From Caenorhabditis remanei (lineage: Eukaryota > Nematoda > Chromadorea > Rhabditida > Rhabditidae): a stretch of DNA of 64,000 nucleotides. The position numbers and the translations under genes were made by a program. Where the stretch lies: NCBI RefSeq assembly GCF_010183535.1, contig NC_071332.1:5394001-5458000 (forward strand), read 5' to 3'. Positions 43,467 through 55,254 of the stretch are shown piece by piece (position 1 is the first letter of the stretch; each line of letters opens with the position of its first letter). The notes under the pieces are model-generated. The model worked only from the letters and a program-made list of their open reading frames with translations, was not told where the DNA came from and searched no databases.

Positions 43467-46279
43467 ATGAAAGCCGCTTCTACTGCTGCTGCTTCTCGTG
43501 ACACTGGCACGAACATGCAAAACAAGAGAGTGATGAGGAAACCAAAAGCTGTCAGGGTACGTTGATATGCGAGAGGGGTCGAAATAGTTACTCTAATAGA
43601 GCTGCATCAAGGAGTCAACGATGGAAACCTGGCAAATAAAGGAGCATTTCTAAGAAAAAACCCCACGAAATTCTTTTAAAACTGAGCTTCAAAACGGAAA
43701 AATAATAATTTGTTGAAAACGTGGTATTTCAAACTTGATTTTTCACCGATTTTATGATATTGTGGACTGAGATATAATAGAAAATGTATCAAAACGACCA
43801 CTTGAACTCCACAAAATGTAAAAATACTCGTTAATTCTCAACATAACGAACTTTTCATATTGTTTCTTCTATTGTAATTATAATTCTTCTCTCTTAAAAA
43901 TCACAAGAAAGAACAATCTTAATCGATCTCGAAGTTCTTTAAAAAAAAAGACATTGCAGCATTCGAAAACTTCGGCGAACTACTGAAATTTTTGTCTGAA
44001 GTGTATAGGAATTAGAACTGCTCCGAAAATACACAAGCACGACTCAAAACTGCAAAACTGTCTCTCCTTTCGCAAATTATCAATAGAGCGAGATTGCCAT
44101 TCGCTTTTCATACATAATAGACATGGAATTTTCGAATATTTTCCTTCTGGAATCTCCAAAAAATTACATATTTGAACAGTTGAAGTGCATATTTTCTGTT
44201 TGCCTACAATAACCGGTTCCTCCCACATTCTTTTGATTTGCCTGCCCTCAGTCAAGTGTTTTCCGTTATCACCTCTTTCCGCCGTGCCGTCGATAGCTCA
44301 GTTGGTAGAGCGGAGGACTGTAGAGTCAGTGGGTATCCTTAGGTCGCTGGTTCGAATCCGGCTCGACGGAGTTTCTTTTTTCTTTCTCGGAAACATAAAT
44401 TTCAGTCAGCGACTACTGTAGCAGCACGTCGGAAAGTTCCAGCTACCGTAACTTCTGCTAAGAAGAAGGTACAAGTTGTGGAGCCAATTCAAGTGGATGC
44501 TCGGAAAATAGCGGAAGCGGAGAAGAAATTGAATGCGATTCAAATTCATAAGGATCGGTTGAAAGATCGAGCGGATAAACTGAGTGGAGAACTGACAAAA
44601 ACTCGAATTGAATTGAATGCAGCTCAACAGGAAAGAGGAAGAATTCAACAGTTTTGGAAGATAGCTGAAAATGGGTTAGATGAGGAAAGAGAGAGGACGA
44701 GAGATGTTGAGAAGAGTATGTTCGAAATGAAGACTCAGCAGGCGAATCAAGTTCAACGACTTCAACAAAGAATCCGAAGTTTGGTATTTCATGCGAAAAT
44801 GAATCGAAATGCTGGAACACAATCAGAACCAATTGCTCCAAGTGGTGGACTGGAAAGTGTTGAATGTCAGACGATGGAGGAGTTGACGAAGGAGAAAGCA
44901 GCGAATATCCTGAGACAATCTGATGATTTGTTGGTTGCATTCATTGCAGAGTTGGAGAAAGAGAAGTTGGAGGCTCAGAGTGATTTGAAATATGCAATTG
45001 TTCACTTGGAGCAACGAATGAAAGAAGAACAAGAGACACAAATGGAAGCGATGAAAGAAGAAAGAGAGATTGAGATTGAGGAGATTGGGTTGAAACATAT
45101 GGAGCAGATAAGGACAATTGAGTCGGCGAATAGTGAGCAGACGGCTATGATGCAGGGGAAAATCGATTTCTTACAGGTAAGAAAACTTTTAAGGCATTAT
45201 ACTCAAATAAGATAATCTTCGAGAGATTTCCTCGATGCCGAGATACATTACTGGCCATAAAGAATGCGACACTGACAGTTTTTGTTGAAAATGATCAACT
45301 TTGCGACTGTGACACGGCTTCCCTGATAGTCTCACAGTATCGATTGTATATGGAGTGTGTAGATCACAAATAGAACTTTATTTTTATAGTTGACAACTTT
45401 TTTGTACGAGCACACCCTAAGAAGTTATCAATCGTCAAAGTGAAGTGCTCAAAAATCTCTCTTTTTAGCACTGAAAAAGAGCAACAGTTGCAAAAAATTT
45501 CTTTGACAATTGATAACTTGTTAGGGAGTACCCGTACAAAAAATTGTTCAATTACAAAAATGAAGCTCTACGTGTGATCTCTATAGTCCATAAACAATCA
45601 TTATTGTGAGACTATCAGGAAGGCCGTGTCACAGTAACAAAGTTGACTATTTTCAACTAAAAACTGCAAGTGTCGCACTCTTTATGGCCAGTACTGTATA
45701 CTACGAATCCGTTAATTGCATTTTTAAACCACTGGAAGAGCTATTGATTGGAGTAAAATTTAAAATTTTTCAAACTTTGACACGATTCGTCTCTTTATAA
45801 TACCAGGAGACTCCCTCAAAGTTGGACAGTACAGTAGACTCTCTAATTCTAAAATTTTTCAGAGCGAAGTATCAACTCTTCGCGAACTTCGTGATTCTCT
45901 ATCAGCTGATCTTGTGGAAAGTCGAGAGAAGTTGACGGATCAAGCGATTATATTAGGGCAGAATCAAGCAAATATAGACGAGATGAGCAAGGAAATAGCG
46001 AGACTTCAGGACTATAAGAAAAACTTTCAAGTGAGCATGTTTCCAAATTTCTTTTGTTACCCAATCTTTTTTTGTCAGCGGGACATCAGAAACGTTGAAA
46101 ATATGCGAAAAGAAGTTGAAAAGTACAAAGAACTCAATGATATCATAATGGGAGAATTCGAGAAAATCGAGAAGGAGCGAGATCAATTATTGGGAGAAGT
46201 TGAACGAAATTTGGGAAGATTGGAAATAAGTAATCAACAAAAGTTTGAGAGATTAGAGGATCGAGGAAAACGAATTTGA
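43467..46279 (+). CDS. GAS8/DRC4-like coiled-coil protein
   Basis: Four exons (43467-43556, 44406-45176, 45863-46030, 46079-46279) sum to 1230 nt, 409 aa. After a basic, Ala/Lys-rich N terminus the protein is almost entirely coiled coil. The segment RIQQFWKIAENGLDEERERT followed by VQRLQQRIRSLVF matches the GAS8/DRC4 pattern KIHTFWEI..QLEE...KVKHLLYE in spacing and residues. The C-terminal KEIEKERDQLL-type stretch also resembles GAS8. In other animals this is a nexin-dynein regulatory complex subunit of motile axonemes. Worms lack motile cilia, so another microtubule or ciliary role is likely. The assignment rests on motif memory, not an alignment. Intron 1 contains a tRNA gene and intron 2 an inverted repeat. 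Confidence 0.75.
44287..44370 (+). tRNA. tRNA-Tyr (GUA), intron-containing
   Basis: Acceptor stem CCGTCGA (44287-44293) pairs with TCGACGG (44363-44369), discriminator A. The A box is TAGCTCAGTTGGTAGAGC and the B box GGTTCGAATCC. The anticodon region GGACTGTAGAG has GTA followed by a short intron, as in all eukaryotic tRNA-Tyr genes. A T-rich run just downstream serves as the Pol III terminator. It lies in the same orientation within intron 1 of the DRC4-like gene. Confidence 0.95.
45240..45700. repeat. Inverted-repeat element in DRC4-like intron 2
   Basis: Ends TACTGGCCATAAAGAATGCG and its inverse CACTCTTTATGGCCAGTA. Inner arms share TTATAGTTGACAACTTTTTT and its mirrored relative. About 460 bp, non-coding. 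Confidence 0.85.
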
Positions 46280-46511
46280 TTGATTTGATTCAATAAATAT
46301 TTTTAAAATTCGATATAGGCTTCCAGTTTTCCAGTCTTTATTACTTCATTACTCTACGATCCATTTTCCGATCTCAAAACAGGTTTGGTCTAAATGAACA
46401 ATAGATATTCAAAGTTCACGACAAAAACTATTTTTAGAATTTGAGAGTCCGTACAATAAGATTCTGAAGAATTCCATTATTCTGAAAATTTCCATTAAAT
46501 ATAAAACTATT

Positions 46512-46682
46512 TTAGGATTTCCAATCTGAGAACTGAGTGAGACGATCTCCTTCAATTTCTACTCTTTTTCCATTCTCGCAACCTGTCTGATTCGCAGGAA
46601 TTTCCTTTTTGACAATTTTTTCTGCGAAAACAAGTGTTATAAGAGAGCAGAAAACTAGAAGAGGACTGACTACTTCTTCCAT
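46512..46682 (-). CDS. 56-aa secreted peptide
   Basis: A single exon has the signal peptide MEEVVSPLLVFCSLITLVFA|E. The short mature part is KIVKKEIPANQTGCENGKRV..., with one cysteine, an NQT sequon and the end FSDWKS. An acceptor-like TATGTAG lies shortly upstream. It converges on the DRC4-like gene. No family is recognised and the 3' signal is weak. Confidence rests on the clean signal peptide and start context. Confidence 0.5.
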   Translation of the reverse strand: MEEVVSPLLVFCSLITLVFAEKIVKKEIPANQTGCENGKRVEIEGDRLTQFSDWKS

Positions 46683-46752
46683 TTTCTTCTCAATTTCTAC
46701 ATATCAAATCGTCCAGGTCGTAATTATCAAATTATGCTAATGAAGTACTCAC

Positions 46753-47115
46753 AGTACCGCTCAAAAGTATATTAAGTTTTGGTTTTTTCAGTTGTAAAGG
46801 TTTAATGGATCGTACAAAACAAAGGTGGAACTCTGTTTTTTGTTATCAACTTTTCTGTACAGGCACTTTCTAGAGAGTTATAGTAATTTTAAGGGGGCAG
46901 CTCAAAAATCGCTCTATTTTGCATTGAAATGGGAGAATTTGAGGAAGAAATTACTTTTTCGATATGTAACTTGCTAGGGAGTGTCCGTACAAAAAAGTTG
47001 TCAACTACAAAAATAGAGTTCTAATCTTGGTCTATTCAATCTCCTTAAAAGTTATTTTGTGGGACAGTTAGTTTTACTATGACACACGCTCAAAGTTGTT
47101 CATTTTCAACTGCGT
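46753..47115. repeat. Inverted-repeat element, intergenic
   Basis: Copy of the GTTGTCAACTACAAAAATAG family with arms near 46850-46910 and 46970-47030. It fills most of the 46683-47586 gap. The rest of the gap shows no gene except the 3' UTR region of unc-112. Confidence 0.7.
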
Positions 47116-47586
47116 TTTCCACTGGTGAGTTTCGTGAGAGGGCTAATTATGTTCCCGGATTAATTGAGATTCACAATAAGACTTTTATGGGTTCAGTGTC
47201 TTATTGCTATTCCGCTGATCCTCGTACCCAAGTTCCGCTAGTAAACGATTTCTATAGAGGGTGACAAATCAACATGTATGTATCTACCCAAAAACAAAAA
47301 ACACAATTTATTTTAAAATTTTATTCATAATCTTTTTTGAAGTTTATTCAGTCATATAATCCATACACTCAAATTAATTTGTTCTAAAGATTTGATTTAA
47401 CAATATTCAGTTTAGATACATAGATATGAAAAAGGCACATAAAACGTTTTGATCCGGGGGATATACTGGTGTCATATTTGGTGAAAACTTTGATAAAAAG
47501 AGGAAAAAAGAGGGAGAGAAAAACCGAATTGAAACCTAAATGAGGGGAGAAAAATAGAATAAAAACGATAAGAGAAACCAAAAAGA

Positions 47587-50500
47587 TTACGCCCATCCTC
47601 CAGTAAGCTTATGGAAAAGTTCTTCGTTGAGAGTTTGAGATTGTTCTTTACTTCTCATTGAAAGGAAAATGTAACCTCCAATGAACTCATGTACGACTTT
47701 GCAATCAGCGGATAACGGCTTGAATTCGATATCTTCGTCTTCGAATTGGATCTGTAAAAAGCATAATAAAAAGGAGAATAAATTGTGGAAGGTTGCAACT
47801 TCGGAAGCTTGGTTTAGAAAAAATTCCAACAGTTTCTTACCTTCAAATGCCGAATCTCCCAATTGACATGCCATTTCTTCATATTCGAGAATCGCCACGT
47901 CTTTAAACTCTCTCCATTATCCATATTCAATTTGGCTAACCGATTGATAGCAACAGCCACCAGCTCAGCTTTTCTAGCATTTCGGAATCTCACAATGAAA
48001 TAATGAATTCCGTGTTCTGGTAGTGCTTGCCACGCTCTGATGTACTGTAGTTTGGCTTCAGTGGCAGTGAGTTGTCGAACATTTCCATGAGCATCTGATA
48101 CTCGTTGTTGAATGGACTGTTTGCTCTTTGCCCTTCTGACATATTTCGATGAAATGTATTCTTCAACGTTGAAATCATTTGGAAGCTTCACTGCGTTCGT
48201 TTTTCGGGAGGCTGTGTTGTTTCCATTTTCGTTGCCATTAGCTGAAAAATTACTATTAGAAAGACATTTTTGAACAAAAAAACAACTCACCACTCTGCAT
48301 TTTCAGCAAGTTCTTAATACTTTCAACTTCCTGTTGATATGAAGAATCAGCCATTGATTTACCTCTGGAAGCTAACCGACAAGCAGCCATCCACCTGGCA
48401 TATTGATGCTCAGAATCACATTTCAAAATGAAATCAACCATTCCTTCGGCAGTTGGAAGTAATAACTTGATGTGATATTTCTGTTGGCTCACTGAGACAT
48501 CGGGACTAACTTCACACCCTTTCAGTGAATATTGTCCCAGAGGATTCGAGTTAACATCTGATGAGCTCTGGTGGTAGGTAAGATATAAGTCACGGAATGA
48601 GAAGAAGGCTCTCTTGAATCCCTTGAATGCGGCTAGCTTCTTTGGTTTCATATACTTCAAGTAGTCAGCCAGCTCGGGAACTTGTGTGAGATCAGACCGT
48701 CTGTTCAAAGCGGCAGCATCAAGGTTATGTTCAAGTTCATCCAAAAGAATATCCACATCATCCTTGTTATTATCTTCAGGTTCTGGAGAATCTCTTTGGA
48801 GAGTTGCCTGGAGTTGAAGAGCAGCGAAAAGGGTTGCTTCTTCTTCGGTGTGATCGTATTCATCGAGAAGAATACTCCATTTAGCTTGCTCGTACAATTG
48901 ATTGATTCTCACTGGATCATATTTTGGATTCAAGTCAAAGAAGTTCATAAACTTAAACCGGAGTAGCACAATTTCTCCTTCCTGAATTCCTTGCTCCATG
49001 AGTGATCTACTAGAATCCAACCATCCTCTGTTGATCGCAGCCTTCTCAATATAGTTTTGAGGTCTGAACACCGGAGTATCTCTGCTTGGAGCAAGTCTCG
49101 GTGAGTGAATCAGAGCATCATCGAACTGCTCATTTTCAAGTCCCTCACTGAAACTGATACTTGGCATAATCGGTGTTCTTCTCATCGTATCATTGTAAGC
49201 TCCAGGTGATGGACTCACTCCACGTGGCAGTGTGGATGTGTGACGAGGAAGGGTTCCCATTTCATGCGCATTGAAAATATGCCCAGATTGGGAGAGAGCT
49301 GGCGACTGTCCACGTCGACGCATATCGAGATTCGATTGGGATGCGAAGATTGGAGTGGCTTTACGGAGGGTCATTGGGCCAACTGATTCCTCTCCTGGAC
49401 GCATTGAAACTGGTCCGTTGAGATTGTCAGCATCGGATGTTCCACGACGGAGATCCTCAGGTGGGATGTATCTGAAATTATTTTCTTTTTTAGTTTTGTT
49501 TAGAATTTCAACATTCTCACCTCTTCAAAGACAACTCCTCCGAATACCGAATGCCCAAATCTCTGCATAACTTCTTTGTGGCTTTAAATGAATTGACCGA
49601 GAAATCAACTCTAGCATCAATCATTTGCATATCGGGAAGTTGAATTCTCGCTTCTTTATGCATCGGAGTGAATTCCAATTGTGTTTCAGCAGTGATGCCA
49701 TTCTGGTCAAGTGTCGATCGAGTGTGCTGCAGCCATCTTCTTTTCTCTGGCCACCAAAGAGCATGGTCCGACCAATCACGTTCGGTGTCTAGAAAAATGA
49801 GGAATTTCAAGTGTACTTGAAGTTTTTAGGGGTTTAACATTATACGTGTGTTGCAGGAAAACATAATTTTCGGTCAGTGTGTACAGTACTAAGAATGCGA
49901 TACTTTCAGTTTTCAGTTGAAATTGTCCAACTCTGAAAGTGTGTCAGGGTAATACTGATTACCCCATCAAATAGATTTTTAATGAATTATACATATCAAA
50001 AGTGGAGCTTCATTTTTGTATTTGAGAACTTTTTTGTACGAGCACTCTCTAGCAAGTTATTTATCCCTCAAATCGACAAATTCAGTGCAAAATAGTGCGA
50101 TTTTTCAGCTGTTGTCTTAAAATGACCATAACTCTCTAGAGAGTGCTCGTACAAAAAAGTTGTCAACTACAAAAATGAAGCTCTATTTTTGATCTGTATG
50201 ATCCATAAACAGTTGACATTTTGAAATAATCAGTGAGGCAATAATACACTTTCAAAAATGACCATTTTCAGCTGTTGTAACACCGTCATTTATTTTGTAA
50301 GACCGTCAATTTGCCCTAAATTTTGCTCTCCCTTCAATATTGTTTTTCTATAAAAATCTAAGGCAAAATCTGAAGTCTAACTTTTTGCTCTGGCCCCTTC
50401 TTTCCGCTCTTGATCATGATGAATGTTAGTTGTTGTGTGATCTCAAGGGACCCGCCAATCCCTATCATTGTGTGCTAGCCGAACTCATATCTGAGCGGGG

Positions 50501-51554
50501 GGCTCTTCTTGGCAACTTTATGTACCACTTTTGTGAGCATTCAGAGGAAAAGAGGAGATGAAGACTCTCTCTTCTAAACAATCAGCTTATGTAGATGCGC
50601 ACACTTGAATAGTCAACATTAGAAGGGAGGCAAAGGAACAAAAGACACGCATCAACTGGTAGAAATAGAATCCATTAATATTTGATAGGCGGATGAGAAG
50701 AGGGTTTCTCTATGAATAGTTGACTGACATGATGAAAGTTTTTCAGTTTCAGATATGCTCAAAAAAATGAGAAGTTTCAGTATAATCATTAGGATCATCA
50801 AATTCAGGGAACTCATATATTAGCACGGCACGCTCCTTACAACCGCGCTCTACCGAAACCAGAAAAAATTGTATACAAAATTGAGAGATTCAGAGAAAAA
50901 TAGGCACTTTTAAGGGCATTTCGGTGGAGCGCAATTGTAAGAACTGTGATGAACCATTATACAAAGATAGTACAAAGCGTCGTTTTGAAAAATTGATTCA
51001 GTACAAAAATTCAAATCTAGATTGGTCTAACTCAAGTTGAGACCTCATTCCTTTCATTTTTCTGTCAAAAAAAAAATGGAATTCCAGAAATGTTTCCACT
51101 TTTTTCAATCATGTTTTTAAAAACTTTTTTTTTCCAATTTCCCATGCTTTTAGCTTTTTCTGATTTTCTTTATCTAACTGATGGAAGGAGGTGAGAGCAT
51201 CATCTAGAGATGCCACATATCTATTCGTTGTAACAAACGCGTAGGCGAAGGGAAAGAGAAGAGAAATGTGCCCGAGGGAAGCTTTATGATGAAAATAAAA
51301 GTGATCGTTGAGACTTTCTAGTGATAAGGGAAGAAACAAATCGAGATAAAACATACCACATTCGTTTACAAGTTGGAGCATGAGTCCTCCGATGTGAAGG
51401 TCTCCACGGACGTAGATGCTTCTGGTAGTTTAAGAATTAAATTGGGGAGAAACAAAACGAAAATTTCCTACCTTTGGATATTCATGTCCGTGACCAAGAT
51501 AGGCAATTGCCACGTGCCATCAATGATAGAAGTTCCTTCCACAAGATGCGCCAT
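47587..51554 (-). CDS. unc-112: Kindlin UNC-112 (integrin activator)
   Basis: Six exons (51554-51472, 51421-51357, 49788-49521, 49471-48291, 48241-47841, 47751-47587) sum to 2163 nt, 720 aa, the known kindlin length. It starts [20 protein letters not shown] and ends with the FERM F3 segment [14 protein letters not shown]. Split FERM domain features are present ([39 protein letters not shown]). An inserted PH domain follows ([20 protein letters not shown] through [16 protein letters not shown]). UNC-112 binds the beta-integrin PAT-3 tail and PAT-4/ILK at body-wall muscle dense bodies and M-lines (established). Intron 2 is 1.57 kb and contains two inverted-repeat elements. Confidence 0.98.
49880..50285. 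repeat. Inverted-repeat element in unc-112 intron 2
   Basis: Arms share TTTTTGTACGAGCACTCTCT and its inverse AGAGAGTGCTCGTACAAAAA, nearly perfect over the inner ~80 bp. Outer ends are GTACAGTACTAAGAATGCGA and a diverged inverse. Confidence 0.85.
50823..50952. mobile_element. Short MITE (GCGCTCTACC family) in unc-112 intron 2
   Basis: A ~130-bp element with inverted ends CTTACAACCGCGCTCTACCG and CGGTGGAGCGCAATTGTAAG. Relatives lie at 55103, 57822, 59949 and 63784. Confidence 0.8.
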
Positions 51555-52909
51555 TTTGGCTGATGTTTCAGGTTAGAACCACTAAAAACGACAAAAGGTT
51601 CGTGTTGTTTGTATTATTGATAATCAACAAATCAATAAGCGAGGAACAGGTATAAAAAGAAAAAGAGAGAAAGAGAACGTGTATAAATAGAAGATTGTGA
51701 ATAAAAAGAGAGTGCGGACTGGGGGCCGGTGCGGACGAACAAACGGACGGACATTGGCGGAGCAGTACAACACAACGGCGGGGGCCTTCCCGTCGCTGTC
51801 TCTGTGACTCACATCAACACCGTCTCTTTTTCTATTCTTTCTTTTTCTCTCGCCATCTCGTTCCATATAACATTGAAAGCATTGGGTGGAGGAGGACGAG
51901 AGAGTGCTGGCTTCTACACTGGAAGTATGAGAGACTCAGAGTTGAAGGACACTCGCCAGGCGGCAAAAGGGACGGGAATGGGAGGAAGAAAATGACAGTA
52001 GGCGATGGAAAAGAAGAAGTAGAAGAAGAAGAAGAAGAAGAAGACAACATTACACACCCCTCTCGGAGTATCCACACCCGGCTGGCAGCTTCGGATTTTT
52101 GGAGGAGGAGACTAGATGCCAGGAAGCTTCTGAGAGGGAGAGAAGAAGTATAGGATATCACGGGTAGTTGAGTATTATGAAAGAAGTGCAATAAAGGAGA
52201 GACGAATACTAGTTTTCGATGAATTCTTCTTTTGTTAGGTACGTATAGTAGGTGTCTAGAGGCGGAGGAGGGACATTTGGGAACATCTGGTAGTCGAGTG
52301 GAGGCATCTAGGTTTGAAGACAAATTGGTCATTTTTTGAACAAAGAAGAAACATTTTATGTTTGAACAACTGTTATACAACTTCTGTGTGTATGTACATC
52401 TGCAACATATGCAGAAGCTCTCGCGGTCAACTTCAAGTAGAAAAGTTTTCATGAAAGCACATGCATATCGAAAGTTTTCTGATGTGACCGATGCTAGATG
52501 TTAGCCAAAAAAATGGTCGCTGCTAGGGGCGTGGCGAGTTTCTCTTGCACAGAGAAGTTTGAACTCATAATAATCATACTTGCAAACGGACCGGCGCGTA
52601 ACTAGCTTTAAACGAAATATTATGAGCTGAAAAATATACCAAAATGTAGATCTCAGCGAGTTCTACGTTTCTGTCATAATACGAGACGGATGGCTAAACG
52701 TTAACGTGCCACGGGCATAGAACTCGGTGAGATCTACATTTTGGTACATTTTTCAGCTCATAATATTGCGTGTTAAGAGAGTTGGCCCGGTTGGCAAGAA
52801 TGATAATAATTGTTTCCAAGAGAAGCTTTGTCAATCACGGGGTAAGAATCTTTCTTGAAACTAGATAAAGCAATATAAATCTTTTTTTTTTCAAAAAAAA
52901 ATCCGTACA
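51555..52909. other. unc-112 upstream region
   Basis: No gene supported. It contains a GAA/AGA trinucleotide run (about 52013-52044), which creates a Ser/Ser-rich shadow frame on the minus strand, and the inverted repeat at 52588-52797. Confidence 0.5.
52588..52797. repeat. Inverted-repeat element (ATGTAGATCT family), copy 2
   Basis: GAGCTGAAAAATATACCAAA at the left is mirrored by TTTGGTACATTTTTCAGCTC at the right. Same family as the 19872 copy. Confidence 0.75.
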
Positions 52910-54084
52910 TCAAAATTTATGCGACATTCTTCTCGTGTCCTCCACCACCAATTTATCTGACATTTTGCATTTCAACATAAGAATAACAGAATTCTTGATA
53001 GGCTTCGTCAATAGAATCATGGCCAACGTTGAAGCGAATCCATGGACCGTCAAGGAGATAAATGAAAGTTTCGCAACGACTGAAACAAAAAAAATAGATT
53101 CTCGAATTCCTCGAAAGGCTTACACTCATGACGTACTCCAAAAAACGCTGCAAATATAAACATTGCGTTTGGGGCACCTAACATGAAGCCATGGATTGCA
53201 GTCTGGAAAAGAAAAAGGAAATTAAAAAAAAAAAATATTTTGGTACCTGAACTGCTAGAGTTATCAACAACATCTTATGCATTCTTACAACTGTCGCAGA
53301 CTGTTGTGCATTTTCTTTCAAGTTTCTTTTCAAATAAACCGTAGTTGCAGAGGTAGAAGTGATTGTGATAAAAACAACAAGTACCCAAACGACCATATTA
53401 TACAACGCAACTGGATCTTCTAATGGAACAGCCACAATGACAGTAGGACAGAGTACTAGGATAGAGGCATCTGGTTGATCGGAAAATAGTTTCTGTCTGT
53501 TTTTGACCTGTAGTTCTAATCCAAAAGTGTATGTGACACAGTTAGCAATTATAAAGATCAGTAAGACGCCACGGAAAATATATGTGTTGACTCTCAAGTA
53601 TAAGTAGAATGACGTGGCTTTGTAGTTGAGCAGACTGGCTCGAAAGCGGAACATGAACATTTCGAAAACCGAGTAGGCAGTTACTGAAAAAGTGGAATGA
53701 TCATTGATGGTTTGTTGCTAATTAACCTACGATAAATCATTGATCCAATTATGAGAAACTGGAGTAAACCACTGAATCCCCAAAGAGACAGATATCCAGT
53801 GAATCGGAGAAGTGGTAGTGGCAGATGAACAACAGGTAGCAGGAACCATGAATTCAATAATTCAGCCAAAAGATTTCTGAACAACTATAGTTGTCAGTGC
53901 TCGAGTTTCACTCATTGACTCACGTGGAAGTATGCCAGATTAAAAACAATTTATACTTTTCAAAGTACGGCGATTTTGTTTGTAACAAGGCAAGAATAGC
54001 GAGAGCATATACAGGAAGTGATATAATGAATACAGAATGCATTATCCAATAGTATGAAGCATGTTCTGACTCAGCGCAATCCAT
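52910..54084 (-). CDS. Seven-TM chemoreceptor A (Str superfamily, sri/srh-like)
   Basis: Five exons (54084-53924, 53876-53731, 53683-53247, 53202-53124, 53079-52910) sum to 993 nt, 330 aa. It opens MDCAESEHASYYWIMHSVFI. Successive hydrophobic spans follow, including FRGVLLIFIIANCVTYTFGL and YNMVVWVLVVFITITSTSAT. The sequence VVRMHKMLLITLAVQ precedes TM6, and the TM7 signature is VHGFASTLAMILLTKPIKNS. That TM7 pattern (HG..ST..M...KP.R/K) is typical of the sri/srh branch of nematode chemoreceptors, which act in chemosensory cilia. Near-identical paralogue C lies at 57472-58806. Confidence 0.88.
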
Positions 54085-54369
54085 TTATTGATAAGAAATT
54101 GAGGGAATGAAGGAAAAAGATTGAATATGAAAGGAAGTTGGTGTCTAGTCACCGGGGAGAGTGGAAAAACTTAATTACGTGTTATTAATATCTATGTGGA
54201 CTGAGTATTGATCAACAACCGCTCGAGCTCTAATATGAAACGGTTGTTGGTTACATTTTTGGGAAGTTATTTTTGGCAAGTTTCGGGAAGTTCTTCGTGA
54301 AATACTCGATTTCCTTGTTCTAGCAGCCAACTGACTAAGAAAGTCCTCCAGGTAATCGTGGAGTTATGG

Positions 54370-54562
54370 GACGTGACCTAAACCGTTGGAAAGCTGAAAA
54401 AACGCTGATTCCAAATATATATTCAGTTTTTGCCCTCGTTTTTCTCGAATACCAGGTCTCGAGGACAAAAACTGGATATGTATATATGGAATCAGCGTTT
54501 TCTCAGCTTTCCAATGATATAGGTCACGTCCCATAACTCCACGGTCACCTGGAGGCCTTTCC
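54370..54562. repeat. Palindromic repeat (GGAAAGCTGAGAAAACGCTG family)
   Basis: GGGACGTGACCTAAACCGTT at the left is mirrored by ATATAGGTCACGTCCCATAA at the right, around CCTCGTTTTTCTCGAATACC. Related copies lie at about 13632, 55535, 59110 and 60345. Confidence 0.8.
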
Positions 54563-54804
54563 CTCAACGTTACCTCGCATCTCCGATTCGTGATCTCATA
54601 AGCTATTATAAGTTTTCTATGCCTATTTTTTTCAAAAGATAAAACACGTTTTTCATTTTAAAAATCACTTCCAAATGCAAAAAAAATCCGCAAACCTCCA
54701 CGTGAACTTGGCACTGTTTTTCCTTTTGCTGATAAAATCTGCAGTTCCTACATAAAAATAGCCGATTACTTTACTCTGTCGTTATTCCCACTTGAATTAA
54801 AACC

Positions 54805-55033
54805 ATGATTCCCTTAATCGAGGACTCTTCTAAATTGAATACGATTCAGAGTGAAAGTGAGTTTGAATTTCTGAATTTTTCAGAACAATTCAGAATTTGA
54901 GTTTTTCAGTTTGAAATCTCTTCTTCTTCGTGTAACAATAATTTTCGTCATCTTCTGCATTTCTTCAATATTTTCACATTTTCGATCTTGTGTGCAACGA
55001 TTGTCTACGTGGATTATACAGCAAAGGACATAA
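54805..55033 (+). CDS. Small single-span membrane peptide, copy 1
   Basis: Two exons (54805-54856, 54894-55033) give 192 nt, 63 aa: MIPLIEDSSKLNTIQSE, then a hydrophobic span (VTIIFVIFCISSIFSHF) and a basic Gln-rich tail ending WIIQQRT. The 37-bp intron is short for C. elegans, which lowers confidence. However, the same start, splice sites and reading frame are kept in the duplicated copy at 59640-59874 despite indels. A TATA-like ATAAAAA lies about 50 bp upstream, and AATAAA about 30 bp after the stop. It is divergent from chemoreceptor A. Not recognised. Confidence 0.4.
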
Positions 55034-55102
55034 TTTTTTATCAAAATTCGTGCGATTTCCAATAAAGAAAGATAAACATTTTCTGTTTCTTTTGTTGATT
55101 TT

Positions 55103-55213
55103 ACAAGGTTGCTCGTTACTACTGCGCTCTACCGTAATCATCTCAAAAATGCATATTTTCGAGCTATTTTCTCAATTTCGGTCGAGCGAGGTTGTAGAAA
55201 CTGAACTGTGATG
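55103..55213. mobile_element. Short MITE (GCGCTCTACC family)
   Basis: Diverged copy with TACTGCGCTCTACCG and inverse CGGTCGAGCGAGGTTG ends. It lies in the same relative position as the 59949 copy in the duplicated block, so it predates that duplication. Confidence 0.65.
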
Positions 55214-55254
55214 AAATGAAATTAGTTTTCTACCTAAACTTCATCTTGAAATTG

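Noticed and set aside
51832..52452. 206-codon minus-strand frame upstream of unc-112
   Set aside because: The composition reflects a GAA/TTC run and pyrimidine tracts. No domain, weak start, and it overlaps the promoter region.
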